In this document: piece by piece, positions 20,798 to 29,443 of the stretch
Layout: every line of letters begins with the position of its first letter
How positions within the stretch are numbered: the first letter of the stretch is position 1
Assembly: GCA_027484605.1 (NCBI GenBank)
Contig: JAIXSR010000150.1
Coordinates: forward strand, 1-64,000
Direction of reading: 5' to 3'
Origin: Hyphomicrobiales bacterium
GTDB lineage: Bacteria > Pseudomonadota > Alphaproteobacteria > Rhizobiales > Beijerinckiaceae
DNA: 64,000 nt
Notes under the pieces: generated by a model
What the model was told of the DNA's origin: nothing
Seen by the model: only the letters and a program-made list of their open reading frames with translations
Databases searched by the model: none
Program-made: the position numbers and the translations under genes

Positions 20798-21979
20798 TCA
20801 TGCGGCGCCGAGCGCCACGTTCGGTTCGGCGGGCAGACGATTTCCGGCCTGCCGGCGGCGGCCGATCGTCCCGCCCCCGAGCACGCGCGACTGGCCTTCC
20901 CCTTCGGCATAGAGGACGCAGGCCTGCCCCGGCGCGACGCCCTCCTCGCCATCGAGCAACTCGACGACGAATCCCGCTTCGTCCTGCCGGAAGATGGCAG
21001 GCTTGGGCGGGCGGGTCGACCGGACCCGGACAAAAACCTCGATGCCATTGGCCGGCAGGCGATCCAGCGGCACGTCGCCGAGCCAGTTGACATCCCGCAG
21101 CTCGAGGCTGCGCACGGCGAGCGCCTCGCGTGGCCCGACAAGGACCTCGCGCGTCTCCGCATCGATCCGGACGACATAGAGCGGATCGCGCGAGGCGATG
21201 CCGAGGCCACGCCGCTGCCCGATCGTATAGCGGATGATGCCGTCATGGCGGCCGAGTTCCCGGCCATCAAGATGGCGGATGATGCCGGGCCGGGTGGCTT
21301 CTGGCCGCAGCTTCTCGACCAGGGCGGCGTAATTGCCGCTCGGCACGAAGCAGATATCCTGGCTGTCCGGCTTGTCGGCAATCGCGATGCCCATCGCGCG
21401 GGCCATGTCGCGCGTTTCGGGCTTGGTCAGCCCGGCCAGCGGAAAGCGCAGCAGGTCAAGTTGCTTCTGCGTCGTGGCATAAAGGAAATAGCTCTGGTCG
21501 CGGTCGAGATCGTGCGGCCGGAACAGCGCGCGATGGCCATTCGGCATCAGCCGGCTTTCGACATAATGCCCGGTGACAAGGCAATCCGCGCCGAGTTCCT
21601 CGGCAAAGCGCAGCAGATCACGGAACTTGACGGTCCGGTTGCAGTCGACGCAGGGAATGGGCGTCTCGCCCGCGGCATAGCTGTCCACGAAGCGGTCGAT
21701 CACCTCCTCGCGGAACCGGCTCTCGTAATCGAGCACGTAATGCGGGATCCCGAGATGCGCGGCGACATTCCGGGCATCCTGGATATCGCGCCCGGCGCAG
21801 CAGGCCCCGGTCCGGTGCGTCGCGGCGCCATGATCGTAGAGCTGGAGCGTGATGCCCACCACGTCATAGCCCGCCTGCTTCATCAGGGCGGCAGCCACCG
21901 ATGAATCGATGCCGCCGGACATGGCGACAACAACCCTTGTATCCCCGGGCTTCTTGGCGAGGTCGAGCGAGTTCAGCAT
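20798..21979 (-). CDS. mnmA: tRNA-specific 2-thiouridylase
   Basis: The 393-residue protein is MnmA/TrmU. The PP-loop is [20 protein letters not shown]. The catalytic cysteines lie in [13 protein letters not shown] and [13 protein letters not shown], and the C-terminal RNA-binding barrel follows. It puts sulfur on position 2 of U34 in Lys, Glu and Gln tRNAs. The start is an ATG with GGAG six bases upstream; earlier in-frame codons lack this. It is divergent from fliK and overlaps or abuts the methyltransferase gene, an arrangement also seen next to sciP in related genomes. Confidence 0.96.
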   Translation of the reverse strand: MLNSLDLAKKPGDTRVVVAMSGGIDSSVAAALMKQAGYDVVGITLQLYDHGAATHRTGACCAGRDIQDARNVAAHLGIPHYVLDYESRFREEVIDRFVDSYAAGETPIPCVDCNRTVKFRDLLRFAEELGADCLVTGHYVESRLMPNGHRALFRPHDLDRDQSYFLYATTQKQLDLLRFPLAGLTKPETRDMARAMGIAIADKPDSQDICFVPSGNYAALVEKLRPEATRPGIIRHLDGRELGRHDGIIRYTIGQRRGLGIASRDPLYVVRIDAETREVLVGPREALAVRSLELRDVNWLGDVPLDRLPANGIEVFVRVRSTRPPKPAIFRQDEAGFVVELLDGEEGVAPGQACVLYAEGEGQSRVLGGGTIGRRRQAGNRLPAEPNVALGAA

Positions 21980-22120
21980 GAGCCACTCCATAGCCCGGAT
22001 TGGCCTCTGATTCCAGCCTGCGGGCCGGGGACCGGCAATTTTTGCCGGGCCGGCAGGGCAGAACGGCAAGAACGGACGGGAGCGGACATCCTCTCGTTGA
22101 GCGTTTTCTCAATATTTTCA

Positions 22121-22136
22121 GATGTTTATAAACATC
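22121..22136. repeat. Perfect 16-base palindrome upstream of fliK
   Basis: The sequence GATGTTTATAAACATC equals its own reverse complement. It lies seven bases upstream of the TGGC of the sigma54 promoter and is more A/T-rich than its surroundings. This position suits a binding site for a dimeric regulator of fliK or of the divergent mnmA. I do not recognise the site, and it does not resemble the CtrA box. Confidence 0.75.
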
Positions 22137-22143
22137 GTTAAAC

Positions 22144-22158
22144 TGGCCTTCGACTTGC
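22144..22158 (+). promoter_or_regulatory. Sigma54 (RpoN) promoter of fliK
   Basis: The element TGGC-N7-TTGC has the invariant GG at 22145-22146 and GC at 22157-22158, separated by exactly ten bases. Transcription should start near 22170, leaving about 24 bases to the fliK ATG, with AGGA in the leader. The sigma54 activator FlbD is encoded 7.7 kb downstream in the same cluster, in line with FlbD-dependent late flagellar genes in Caulobacter. A TTAA-N7-TTCG sequence overlaps the -24 element and may be a weak CtrA site. Confidence 0.72.
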
Positions 22159-22193
22159 AGGTCCGACACCGAACGCAAACAGGATTGCGCACG

Positions 22194-23684
22194 ATGTCGA
22201 ACACGATGCTGACCAGCCTCACCAATGCCCTGACGGAAATCGCCAATCGCCGGGCCGATCTGCGGATGGGCGAACGCCCTGCCGTTCGGGATGGCGGCGA
22301 CCCGGAGAATTTCGGGTCGATGGTTTCGGAATGGGCCCAGTCGGCCCCGGCTCCGCTGCGCCAGGATGCCCGCCCGGTTCCCCCGCGCGAATCGGCCCAG
22401 GACACAACGCCCCGCACCAACACGGCGCCCGAGGAAATGACGCCGCCGCGCACGCGGCCTGAAAAGGGCCCGCGCACGCGTCCGGACAAGAAGGAAGAGG
22501 AGGCCGGCGATCCGCCGGTCACCCGGGCGAACGAGCGCCGTCCCGCCGACGAGGCACGCGACACGCGTTGCGAAACCGATACTGAAGAACCGAGCAGCGA
22601 GGAAACCGGCGAAGCCGAAGCGGAAACGACCGCATCGGGCGATAAGGACGCTGCCACCGCCAAGGCCGAAGGAGAAGAGACTGTTGCGGCCGAGAACGCC
22701 GCCGCCCCGCAAGGCGAAGGCGTCGAGGCCGTCGCCGACGAGGCCGTGATCGTGGCGATCGGGACACCCGCCGATGCCGAAGGCATCGTCGCAGCACCAG
22801 CCGTTGCCGCCGCGACGGGTGAAACGCCGGCCGAAGGCGAGGCGGCCGCTGTGACCGGCATCGCCGCTGTGGCCACCAAGGCGGCCGGCGAAGCGCCCCT
22901 GGCGAACGAGGCGGCCAAGCTGCTGGCCAAGGAAGCGGGGGCCGGCGCTGCGGCCACAAAGGCCGAGTCGGAGGCCGTCACGACGGCCGCCACCGACGAA
23001 ACCGGGACGACGCTGGCCACGGCCGCGACCGATGCTGCCACCAAGACGGCCAAGGCCACGGAAACCGGCACTGCCGCTACCGGCGCCGAAGCAAAGGCCC
23101 AGGCGGCCGGCCAGGGCCATCATCCGGTCCGGACCACCCCCTTTGCCGAATTGTTCCACGGCATGGGCACCCAGAACGCAATCTATCGCCCGGCCGACAT
23201 CCTCGCCGGCCTCGATCGATCGCTCCCGGCCGCAAACCTCGGACAGGCCGAAACGACGGCCATCCGCCCGACCCCGCTGCAGATGCTTCCGATCGAGATC
23301 GGGATGCAGGCGGTACGCGGAGTCACGAATTTCCAGATCCGGCTCGACCCGGCCGAGCTTGGCCGCGTCGATGTGAAACTGCAGATCAAGGAGAACGGCG
23401 AAGTGAATGCCAGCCTCGTTGTCGACCGCGTCGAGACGCTGCAGATGCTGCGCCGCGATGCCTCCACGCTCCAGCAGGCCTTCGAACAGGCCGGCCTGAA
23501 ACAATCCGCCGATGGATTGACCTTCTCCCTCAGGGGCGAGGGCCAGTCGGGCCAGCAGCAGGAACGGGGCCGTCAGGGCCCGTCCCAGCAGGGCCTCGAC
23601 GATATCGGCCTCCAGCCGCAGATGGGCGAATTGGTGATGCGTCGCGCCCTCATCCCCAACACCAGCCTTGATCTGATGATCTGA
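22194..23684 (+). CDS. fliK: Flagellar hook-length control protein (FliK-like)
   Basis: The 496-residue protein has three parts. It has an N-terminal 60 residues beginning MSNTMLTSLTNALTEIANRR, then a long low-complexity centre (about 70-310) dominated by A, E, T and G and without predicted fold. The C-terminal Flg_hook domain (about 345-460) includes FQIRLDPAELGRVDVKLQIK, the signature of FliK. It is an exported molecular ruler that sets hook length and switches secretion substrate. I chose the second in-frame ATG, since the first would lie upstream of the sigma54 start site. flgD follows after 13 bases. Confidence 0.88.
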   Translation: MSNTMLTSLTNALTEIANRRADLRMGERPAVRDGGDPENFGSMVSEWAQSAPAPLRQDARPVPPRESAQDTTPRTNTAPEEMTPPRTRPEKGPRTRPDKKEEEAGDPPVTRANERRPADEARDTRCETDTEEPSSEETGEAEAETTASGDKDAATAKAEGEETVAAENAAAPQGEGVEAVADEAVIVAIGTPADAEGIVAAPAVAAATGETPAEGEAAAVTGIAAVATKAAGEAPLANEAAKLLAKEAGAGAAATKAESEAVTTAATDETGTTLATAATDAATKTAKATETGTAATGAEAKAQAAGQGHHPVRTTPFAELFHGMGTQNAIYRPADILAGLDRSLPAANLGQAETTAIRPTPLQMLPIEIGMQAVRGVTNFQIRLDPAELGRVDVKLQIKENGEVNASLVVDRVETLQMLRRDASTLQQAFEQAGLKQSADGLTFSLRGEGQSGQQQERGRQGPSQQGLDDIGLQPQMGELVMRRALIPNTSLDLMI

Positions 23685-23697
23685 CCGCGAGGGCACC

Positions 23698-24351
23698 ATG
23701 ACGACTGTTTCCAATGTCAGCTCGACGAGCACGACGAGCACGACCTCCAATCCCGCCGCCCGCATCGCGGACAATTTCGACCAGTTCCTGCAGCTGCTGA
23801 CCACGCAGCTCAAGAACCAGAGCCCGCTCGATCCGCTGGATACCAACCAGTTCACCCAGCAGCTGGTCCAGTTCGCGAGCGTCGAGCAGCAGATCAAGAC
23901 GAATGACAACCTGACCTCGCTGCTCACCGCCAACAAGACCGCGAACCTGACCAACGCGCTCGGCTTCGTCGGTGCCAATGTGACGGCGGACGGCACGACA
24001 ACGTCGCTCCAGAACGGTACCGCCACCTGGAAGATCAACGCGCCCAAGACCGGCAGCGCCACGATCACCATCAAGGACAAGAGCGGCAACGAGGTCTATT
24101 CGGCCGCAAGGATCCTGACGGCAGGCGACCAGAGCTTCGCCTGGAACGGCCGCACGACCAGCGGCGCCAATGCCCCGGCCGGCCAGTACACGATCGTCGT
24201 TGCGGCAAAGGATGCAGCCGGCCAGGCCATGTCGATCAAGTCGGAAATCACCGGCACGGTCGACAATGTGGACGTCACCAGCGAGGTCCCGGTGCTCAAG
24301 ATCGGCGAAATCAGCGTGCCGATGACCTCCGTCAAGTCGATTCGTCGATAA
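23698..24351 (+). CDS. flgD: Flagellar hook capping protein
   Basis: The 217-residue protein has the FlgD N-terminal signature FDQFLQLLTTQLKNQSPLDP followed by DTNQFTQQLVQFASVEQQIK. The C-terminal FlgD Ig-like and tudor domains include TWKINAPKTGSATITIKD, GDQSFAWNGRTTSGANAPAG. It caps the growing hook and is needed for FlgE assembly outside the cell. It is the second gene after fliK, the usual pair, and the 3' end lies 79 bases before sciP. Confidence 0.95.
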   Translation: MTTVSNVSSTSTTSTTSNPAARIADNFDQFLQLLTTQLKNQSPLDPLDTNQFTQQLVQFASVEQQIKTNDNLTSLLTANKTANLTNALGFVGANVTADGTTTSLQNGTATWKINAPKTGSATITIKDKSGNEVYSAARILTAGDQSFAWNGRTTSGANAPAGQYTIVVAAKDAAGQAMSIKSEITGTVDNVDVTSEVPVLKIGEISVPMTSVKSIRR

Positions 24352-24363
24352 CGCTTGGGAGAC

Positions 24364-24378
24364 TTAGGCGTTTTTTAA
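24364..24378 (+). promoter_or_regulatory. Candidate CtrA box upstream of sciP
   Basis: TTAG-N7-TTAA differs by one base from the CtrA full-site TTAA-N7-TTAA. It lies about 52 bases upstream of the sciP ATG in an otherwise T-rich patch. sciP is a known CtrA target in Caulobacter. The promoter hexamers are not obvious, so the start site is inferred only. Confidence 0.6.
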
Positions 24379-24430
24379 GAGGCGGACCCTACACTCATGG
24401 ATGTAGTCGTTGCGTTTAGTGAGCGTACCC

Positions 24431-24706
24431 ATGAGTGAACCACTTCGCCCGCGTGTGAAGTATGTCATCGGTCCCGATGGCAGCCCCCTGACCATCGCCG
24501 ATCTTCCGCCGCCGGAAACCCGTCGGTGGGTGATCCGCCGGAAGGCTGAAGTGGTCGCTGCCGTGCGGGGAGGCCTGCTTTCCCTTGAGGAAGCCTGCTC
24601 GCGCTACACGCTGACGGTCGAGGAATTCCTGTCCTGGCAGCATTCGATCGACGAGCATGGCCTCGCCGGTCTCCGCACCACCCGCATCCAGCATTATCGC
24701 CAGTAA
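24431..24706 (+). CDS. sciP: SciP, small CtrA inhibitory protein (DUF1153)
   Basis: The 91-residue protein is full length for SciP/DUF1153. It starts MSEPLRPRVKYVIGPDGSPLT and carries the helix-turn-helix in ETRRWVIRRKAEVVAAVRGG and LTVEEFLSWQHSIDEHG. In Caulobacter SciP is a late-cycle repressor that binds CtrA and blocks transcription of CtrA-activated genes without evicting CtrA. Here it sits directly after the hook genes and 13 kb before ctrA. Its own promoter carries a candidate CtrA box, which would make a delayed negative feedback loop. A GTG/ATG seven codons earlier is less likely because MSEPLRPR is the family start. Confidence 0.94.
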   Translation: MSEPLRPRVKYVIGPDGSPLTIADLPPPETRRWVIRRKAEVVAAVRGGLLSLEEACSRYTLTVEEFLSWQHSIDEHGLAGLRTTRIQHYRQ

Positions 24707-24728
24707 GCGGCGTCCGCCATGCCTCGAC

Positions 24729-24751
24729 AAGCCCGCTCCGGCGGGCTTTTT
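24729..24751 (+). terminator. Rho-independent terminator after sciP
   Basis: An eight-base stem AAGCCCGC/GCGGGCTT with loop TCCG is followed by three more T residues, five in all. It starts 23 bases after the sciP stop codon and ends 12 bases before the convergent pdxA stop, so it isolates the fliK-flgD-sciP side from pdxA. Confidence 0.88.
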
Positions 24752-24763
24752 GGCGTTTGGGGA

Positions 24764-25762
24764 TCAGCCCCGCGCCGCGATCATCTGACGGGCGACCGCG
24801 ATCGCCTCGCCGAGGCTCGACGGATCGGCCAGCCCCTTCCCGGCAATATCGAAAGCTGTACCGTGATCGACCGACGTCCGGATGATCGGCAGCCCCACCG
24901 TCACATTGACGCCTTTCTCGATTCCGTTGAGCTTGACCGGGATCAGCCCCTGGTCGTGATATTGCGCAACCACGATATCGAAGGCCCCGCGCCGCGCTCG
25001 CATGAAGACCGTGTCCGGCGGGAACGGGCCGCTCGCATCGAGGCCGGCCAACCGGGCGGCGGCAACAGCCGGCGCGATGATCGCTGAATCCTCGGCGCCG
25101 AACAGGCCCCCCTCGCCGGCATGCGGGTTCAGCCCGGCCACGGCGATTCGCGGATGGGCAATGCCCAGCGCCCGGCAGGCCTGGTCGGCCAGGCGAATCG
25201 TCCGGAGCACACGCGCCTCGGTGACAAGATCGAGCGCCTGGCGCAGCGAGACATGGATCGAGACCAGGATCACCCTGAGCGCGCCTTCCGCCAGCATCAT
25301 GGCGAAATCCCGCGTCCCCGTCCGGTCGGCCAGGATCTCCGTATGGCCGGGGAAGGGCACGCCGGCAGCGTGAAAGGCCTCCTTGTGGATCGGCGCCGTG
25401 ACGAGGCCCGCCACCCGGCCCGCCAGGGTGAGGTCGATGGCGCGGAGAATCGCTGCATACGCCAGGGCACCGGCCCCTGCTGAGACGATCCCGTAGGGCA
25501 GGTCGGCCGGAACCGAGCCGGTCTCGAGCATGGCGAGCGGCGAATCGGTATCGCCAATTTTACGATTCATCTTGAGAGGCTGGTCTTCCTCCCATGCGAC
25601 GATGGGGCGTCGGGAGCCGATCAGCGCGAAAGCGCGTCGCATCTGGACCGGATCGCCGAGAACGACCAGCCCGTCCGGACCATGGATCTCGACATGCCGG
25701 GCGATGATTTCGGGGCCGATTCCGGCGGCATCGCCCATCGTGATCGCAAGAGGAGCGGACAT
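24764..25762 (-). CDS. pdxA: 4-hydroxythreonine-4-phosphate dehydrogenase
   Basis: The 332-residue protein is PdxA of vitamin B6 synthesis. Signature segments are ITMGDAAGIGPEIIARH at the start, HKEAFHAAGVPFPGHTEILAD, and VVAQYHDQGLIPVKLNGIEKG with the metal-binding histidines. It oxidises 4-phosphohydroxy-L-threonine using NAD in the cytoplasm. I chose the ATG with AGGAG-like sequence upstream; an earlier ATG 25 codons away is not conserved. It runs against the flagellar genes on both sides, splitting sciP from fliF. Its presence there has no metabolic logic that I can see. Confidence 0.96.
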   Translation of the reverse strand: MSAPLAITMGDAAGIGPEIIARHVEIHGPDGLVVLGDPVQMRRAFALIGSRRPIVAWEEDQPLKMNRKIGDTDSPLAMLETGSVPADLPYGIVSAGAGALAYAAILRAIDLTLAGRVAGLVTAPIHKEAFHAAGVPFPGHTEILADRTGTRDFAMMLAEGALRVILVSIHVSLRQALDLVTEARVLRTIRLADQACRALGIAHPRIAVAGLNPHAGEGGLFGAEDSAIIAPAVAAARLAGLDASGPFPPDTVFMRARRGAFDIVVAQYHDQGLIPVKLNGIEKGVNVTVGLPIIRTSVDHGTAFDIAGKGLADPSSLGEAIAVARQMIAARG

Positions 25763-25851
25763 GTCGACCTTCCTGGAGGCTGTGGCGGATGAGAACGTCC
25801 TGCCGGAAAAATGCGCATTCGTCCTGAACTGGTTCAAAAAAGGTCAGGGCA

Positions 25852-25867
25852 TTAACGGCCCGGTAAC
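25852..25867 (+). promoter_or_regulatory. Candidate CtrA box upstream of fliF
   Basis: TTAA-N7-GTAAC matches the CtrA consensus TTAA-N7-TTAAC at all but one position. It lies about 82 bases before the fliF GTG and 90 bases before the pdxA start on the other side, within the divergent promoter gap. Class II flagellar operons starting with fliF are CtrA-activated in Caulobacter. Confidence 0.62.
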
Positions 25868-25948
25868 CATCCACCGGGCAATTCTTGCCTAGCGCAGGAA
25901 ACGCGGCGCACGCAATTCGCGTCGGACAGAAAGCTGGATGGTGGGGCA

Positions 25949-27640
25949 GTGAACGGCATCCTCGAACTCGTGAACCGGTTGGGACCACAGCGCCTCGTGG
26001 CGATGGGGGCCGTAACCCTTGCTCTCGTGGGCTTCTTCGCCTTCGTCATGACGAAGATGTCCGGCCCGAATATGGGCGTGCTTTTCAGCGATCTCCCGAT
26101 CCAGGATTCGAACGCCATCGTTCGGGACCTGGAAAACCGGGGGGTCCGCTACGAACTGCGCGGCGAAGGCGGCACCATCCTGGTCCCCCGGGATCAGACA
26201 ACCCGCCTCCGGATGGAATTCGCCGGCAAGGGCATGCCCGCCGGCGGCACGGTCGGCTACGAGATCTTCGACAAGAGCGACAGCTTCTCGGCCACCAGCC
26301 TCGTCCAGGGCGTCAACCAGCTTCGGGCCCTCGAGGGCGAGCTTTCCCGGACGATCCGCAGCATCGATCGGGTGCAGCAGGCCCGGGTGCACCTCGCCAT
26401 TCCGGAAAAGCGCCTCTTCGAGCGTGACCGGCAGGAACCCCGCGCCTCGATCGTCCTGAAGGTCCGGGGCGATCTCGAGCCGGGCCAGATCCGCGCGGTC
26501 CGCCATCTCGTGGCGACGGCCGTACAGGGGCTGAAGCCGGAGCGTGTGTCGATTGTCGACGAGACGGGCCGCCTTCTCGCTGATGGCGCCGGCAACGAAA
26601 CCGATGCCGCCGCCCTCGCCGCCGACAAGCAGAGCAATCATGAACGCCGCCTGCGTGGCCAGGTCGAGGATATCGTCGCCAGCATCGTCGGGCGGGGCCG
26701 TGCCCGCGTCCAGGTTGCCGCCGAGATGGATTTCAACCGCGTGCAGCAGGTCACGGACAGCTTCGATCCCGAAAGCCGCGTGATCCGCTCGACCCAGACC
26801 CGCACCGAGAACCAGCAGAGCCAGGAAAGCCGCGACAACCAGGTCACGATCGGCAACGAGCTGCCGCAACAGCAGCCGAATGCGCAGGCCAACCCGCAGC
26901 AGCGGGATGCCACGCAGCGGAACGAGGAAGTCGTCAATTACGAGATCAGCAAGACCACCCGCACGGAAATCATCGAGGCAGGCCGCGTGAAGCGCCTCTC
27001 GGTCGCCGTGCTGGTCGACGGCATCTACACGCCAGGCGCCAATGGCCAGATGAGCTATCAGCCGCGCCCGGCCGAGGAACTGGAGCGGATCGCCGCCCTG
27101 GTGCGCTCCTCGATCGGCTTTGATCGCAACCGCGGCGACCAGGTCGATGTGATCAATCTCCGCTTCGCCGAGGGCGTCGCGGCGGTCGAAGGCCGCACGC
27201 CGACCTTCACCGAACAGATGCTCGCGCTCGGCAAGGAAGACATCCTTCGCATGGTCGAGATCGGTGTATTCGGTCTCCTGACCCTGCTTGTGACGCTGCT
27301 GGTGGTTCGCCCGCTGCTGCGCCAGATGGGGATCGGCGGCGGCGGCAAGGGTCGGGGCGAGAACGGCCTCACGGCCCTGCCGCCCATCGGCGGCCTGCAG
27401 AGCGTCATCGATGCCTCGGGCATGGTGCCCGGCGCCACCGGGCCGGCCGGCCAGCCGCTCGCCCTCCCCGCGCCGGGTCAGGGTGGGGCGATGGTCGCAG
27501 CCAATTCGAACCAGGCGAATGTCAACACCATCCAGCACGCACTCCAGCAGGGCGCGATCGATAGCCTCGGCCGCATCGTGCAGGAAAACCCGAGTGAATC
27601 CGTGGCGATCGTTCGCCAGTGGATTGCCCAGACGCGCTAA
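25949..27640 (+). CDS. fliF: Flagellar MS-ring protein
   Basis: The 563-residue protein is full length for FliF. It has an N-terminal transmembrane helix (about residues 20-38), the ring-building motifs (VLFSDLPIQDSNAIVRDLENRG, then GYEIFDKSDSFSATSLVQGVN) and IDRVQQARVHLAIPEKRLF. A second helix lies at about 430-450, and a short C-terminal tail contacts FliG. It uses a GTG start with GGGG upstream. It forms the inner-membrane ring that houses the export apparatus. The C-terminal tail is longer and Q-rich compared with enteric FliF. It leads the fliF-fliG-fliH-fliN-flbD operon. Confidence 0.96.
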   Translation: MNGILELVNRLGPQRLVAMGAVTLALVGFFAFVMTKMSGPNMGVLFSDLPIQDSNAIVRDLENRGVRYELRGEGGTILVPRDQTTRLRMEFAGKGMPAGGTVGYEIFDKSDSFSATSLVQGVNQLRALEGELSRTIRSIDRVQQARVHLAIPEKRLFERDRQEPRASIVLKVRGDLEPGQIRAVRHLVATAVQGLKPERVSIVDETGRLLADGAGNETDAAALAADKQSNHERRLRGQVEDIVASIVGRGRARVQVAAEMDFNRVQQVTDSFDPESRVIRSTQTRTENQQSQESRDNQVTIGNELPQQQPNAQANPQQRDATQRNEEVVNYEISKTTRTEIIEAGRVKRLSVAVLVDGIYTPGANGQMSYQPRPAEELERIAALVRSSIGFDRNRGDQVDVINLRFAEGVAAVEGRTPTFTEQMLALGKEDILRMVEIGVFGLLTLLVTLLVVRPLLRQMGIGGGGKGRGENGLTALPPIGGLQSVIDASGMVPGATGPAGQPLALPAPGQGGAMVAANSNQANVNTIQHALQQGAIDSLGRIVQENPSESVAIVRQWIAQTR

Positions 27641-27679
27641 CGCAAATGCCGGCCACGGATCAGGGCTGAGGGGGTAGGA

Positions 27680-28744
27680 ATGGCGAAGTCGAGTACAGCG
27701 GAAAAGCCGGCGGAAGCGACGCCGGCCCCCCCGAACCGGGAATTGACGCGGTTCCTGTCCGGCCCGGAAAAGGCATCGATCATCCTGCTTGTCCTGGGCG
27801 AGCGCTATGGTGGCCCGATCTGGGAATCGCTGGACGAGGATGAAATCCGGTCCGTCTCCCGCGCCATGTCCCGGCTGGGCGCGGTCACAGCGGACGCGGT
27901 CGAGGCCCTGGTGGCCGAATTCCTGTCGATGATGAGCCAGGGTGGCGCTGTCACGGGCGACTTCGACCGCACGGAAGCCCTGCTGAGCAAATTGATGCCG
28001 GTGGACAAGGTCGCGGCCCTGATGGAGGAGCTGCGCGGTCCGGCAGGCCGCAACATGTGGCAGAAGCTCAGCAATGTGCAGGATCAGGTGCTCGCCAATT
28101 ATCTCAAGGGCGAATATCCGCAGACGGTGGCCGTGATCCTCTCCAAGATCCGGTCGGAGAACGCCGCCCGTGTCCTGTCGCTGCTCCCGCATGAATTCGC
28201 GCTGGAAGTGGTGAACCGCATGCTCAACATGGAGCCGGTGCAGAAGGAGGTCCTCGCCCATATCGAGGAGACGCTCCGCACCGAATTCATTTCCAACCTG
28301 TCGCAGACATCCCGCCGCGACAGCCACGAGATGATCGCGGAGATCTTCAACTCCTTCGACCGGCAGACGGAAAGCTGGTTCCTCGCCGCGCTCGACGAGC
28401 GCAACCGCGAGGCGGCCCAGAAGATCCGCTCGCTGATGTTCACCTTCGACGATCTTTCGAAGCTCGATCCGGGCTCGACCCAGACCCTGATCCGCTATTC
28501 CGATCGCGATGTGCTCGCGGTCGCGCTCAAGGGCGCCGCACCGGCCATGAAGAAGTTCTTCTTCCAGCAGATGTCGACGCGCGCGGCCAAGAACATGGAA
28601 GAGCTGATGCAGAGCCGCGGCCCTGTCCGCCTCAAGGAGGTGGACGAGGCCCAGACCCGCATCGTGATGCTGGCAAAGGAACTGGCCTCGAAGGGTGAGA
28701 TCACCATCGGCAAGAACCGCGCCGAAGACGAACTGATCTACTGA
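27680..28744 (+). CDS. fliG: Flagellar motor switch protein FliG
   Basis: The 354-residue protein has the three FliG domains. The N-terminal domain includes [17 protein letters not shown]. The middle domain carries the EHPQ-equivalent region ([17 protein letters not shown]). The C-terminal torque domain carries FDDLSKLD and VALKGA, with the charged residues that face the stator ([21 protein letters not shown]). It forms the top of the C-ring and bears rotation. It starts 40 bases after fliF and is followed by fliH after 11 bases. Confidence 0.96.
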   Translation: MAKSSTAEKPAEATPAPPNRELTRFLSGPEKASIILLVLGERYGGPIWESLDEDEIRSVSRAMSRLGAVTADAVEALVAEFLSMMSQGGAVTGDFDRTEALLSKLMPVDKVAALMEELRGPAGRNMWQKLSNVQDQVLANYLKGEYPQTVAVILSKIRSENAARVLSLLPHEFALEVVNRMLNMEPVQKEVLAHIEETLRTEFISNLSQTSRRDSHEMIAEIFNSFDRQTESWFLAALDERNREAAQKIRSLMFTFDDLSKLDPGSTQTLIRYSDRDVLAVALKGAAPAMKKFFFQQMSTRAAKNMEELMQSRGPVRLKEVDEAQTRIVMLAKELASKGEITIGKNRAEDELIY

Positions 28745-28754
28745 AGGCCACGCC

Positions 28755-29396
28755 ATGTCCACCGCACGCTCCGCCTTCACCTTCGGTCGGGACTTCACGA
28801 AAGCCGGCTCCGGCCTGCCCTTCATCGAGCCCGGCCAGCGCGTGCCGGTGCCCTATGCCGACCATGCGCGCCTCGTCGAGGAAGCACGCCAGGCTGCCTA
28901 CCAGCAGGGCATCGAGGAAGGCCGGCGGATGCAAGCCGACCATGAGCAGATCCGTATCGCCAACGGGCTCGACGCCATTTCCGCGCGGCTCGAGATCGCG
29001 ACGATCGAGATGCGTCGCCTCGAGGAGACGGCCCGCAACGAGGCGCTCGCCTTCGCCATGCTGTTCGCCCGGAAGATGGCCGGACGGCTGATCGAGACGG
29101 CGCCGGTCGGCGCGATCGAGGCCACCGCGCGCGCCATTTTCAACGACCTGCGCGGCTCGCCCCATGTGGCGGTGCGCGTGGCCCCGGATCTCGTCGATCC
29201 CTGCAAGGAGCGCCTGGCGGGGCTTCTCAGGGAGAACGGCATCGAATCCCGGCTCTTCGTCTTTCCGGATCCCGAAATCGCCCTCGGCGATTGCCGGATC
29301 GAATGGTCCGATGGCGGCATCGTCCGCGACCGGAGCCGCCTTGAAACGCTTATCGAGACATCGGCGAAAATGCTGTTCCCCGATGTCCAGGACTGA
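28755..29396 (+). CDS. fliH: Flagellar assembly protein FliH
   Basis: The 213-residue protein fits FliH by length, position and pattern. A variable N-terminus with the segment FTFGRDFTKAG is followed by a long charged helix (about 35-110: ARLVEEARQAAYQQGIEEGR). The C-terminal domain (110-205) resembles V-type ATPase stator subunit E, ending with IALGDCRIEWSDGGIVRDRS. It regulates the FliI export ATPase and docks it to the C-ring. The sequence is divergent enough that context between fliG and fliN carries much of the weight. Confidence 0.86.
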   Translation: MSTARSAFTFGRDFTKAGSGLPFIEPGQRVPVPYADHARLVEEARQAAYQQGIEEGRRMQADHEQIRIANGLDAISARLEIATIEMRRLEETARNEALAFAMLFARKMAGRLIETAPVGAIEATARAIFNDLRGSPHVAVRVAPDLVDPCKERLAGLLRENGIESRLFVFPDPEIALGDCRIEWSDGGIVRDRSRLETLIETSAKMLFPDVQD

Positions 29397-29443
29397 CCGA
29401 CTCCAAGACTGAAACCCTCCCAGATCGAGAGGCTCGAGGACAA

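Noticed and set aside
22340-23110. A repeat array in the centre of fliK
   Set aside because: The codons are repetitive in composition, but no unit recurs exactly, so it is low-complexity coding sequence rather than a repeat array or CRISPR.
25801-25948. A sigma54 promoter before fliF (GGGCAATTCTTGC)
   Set aside because: The distance between the GG and GC elements is two bases shorter than the required ten, and no other pair in the gap fits.
25889-28825. A 978-residue open frame opposite fliF and fliG
   Set aside because: It is antisense to two well-conserved flagellar genes and has low-complexity, charged composition.
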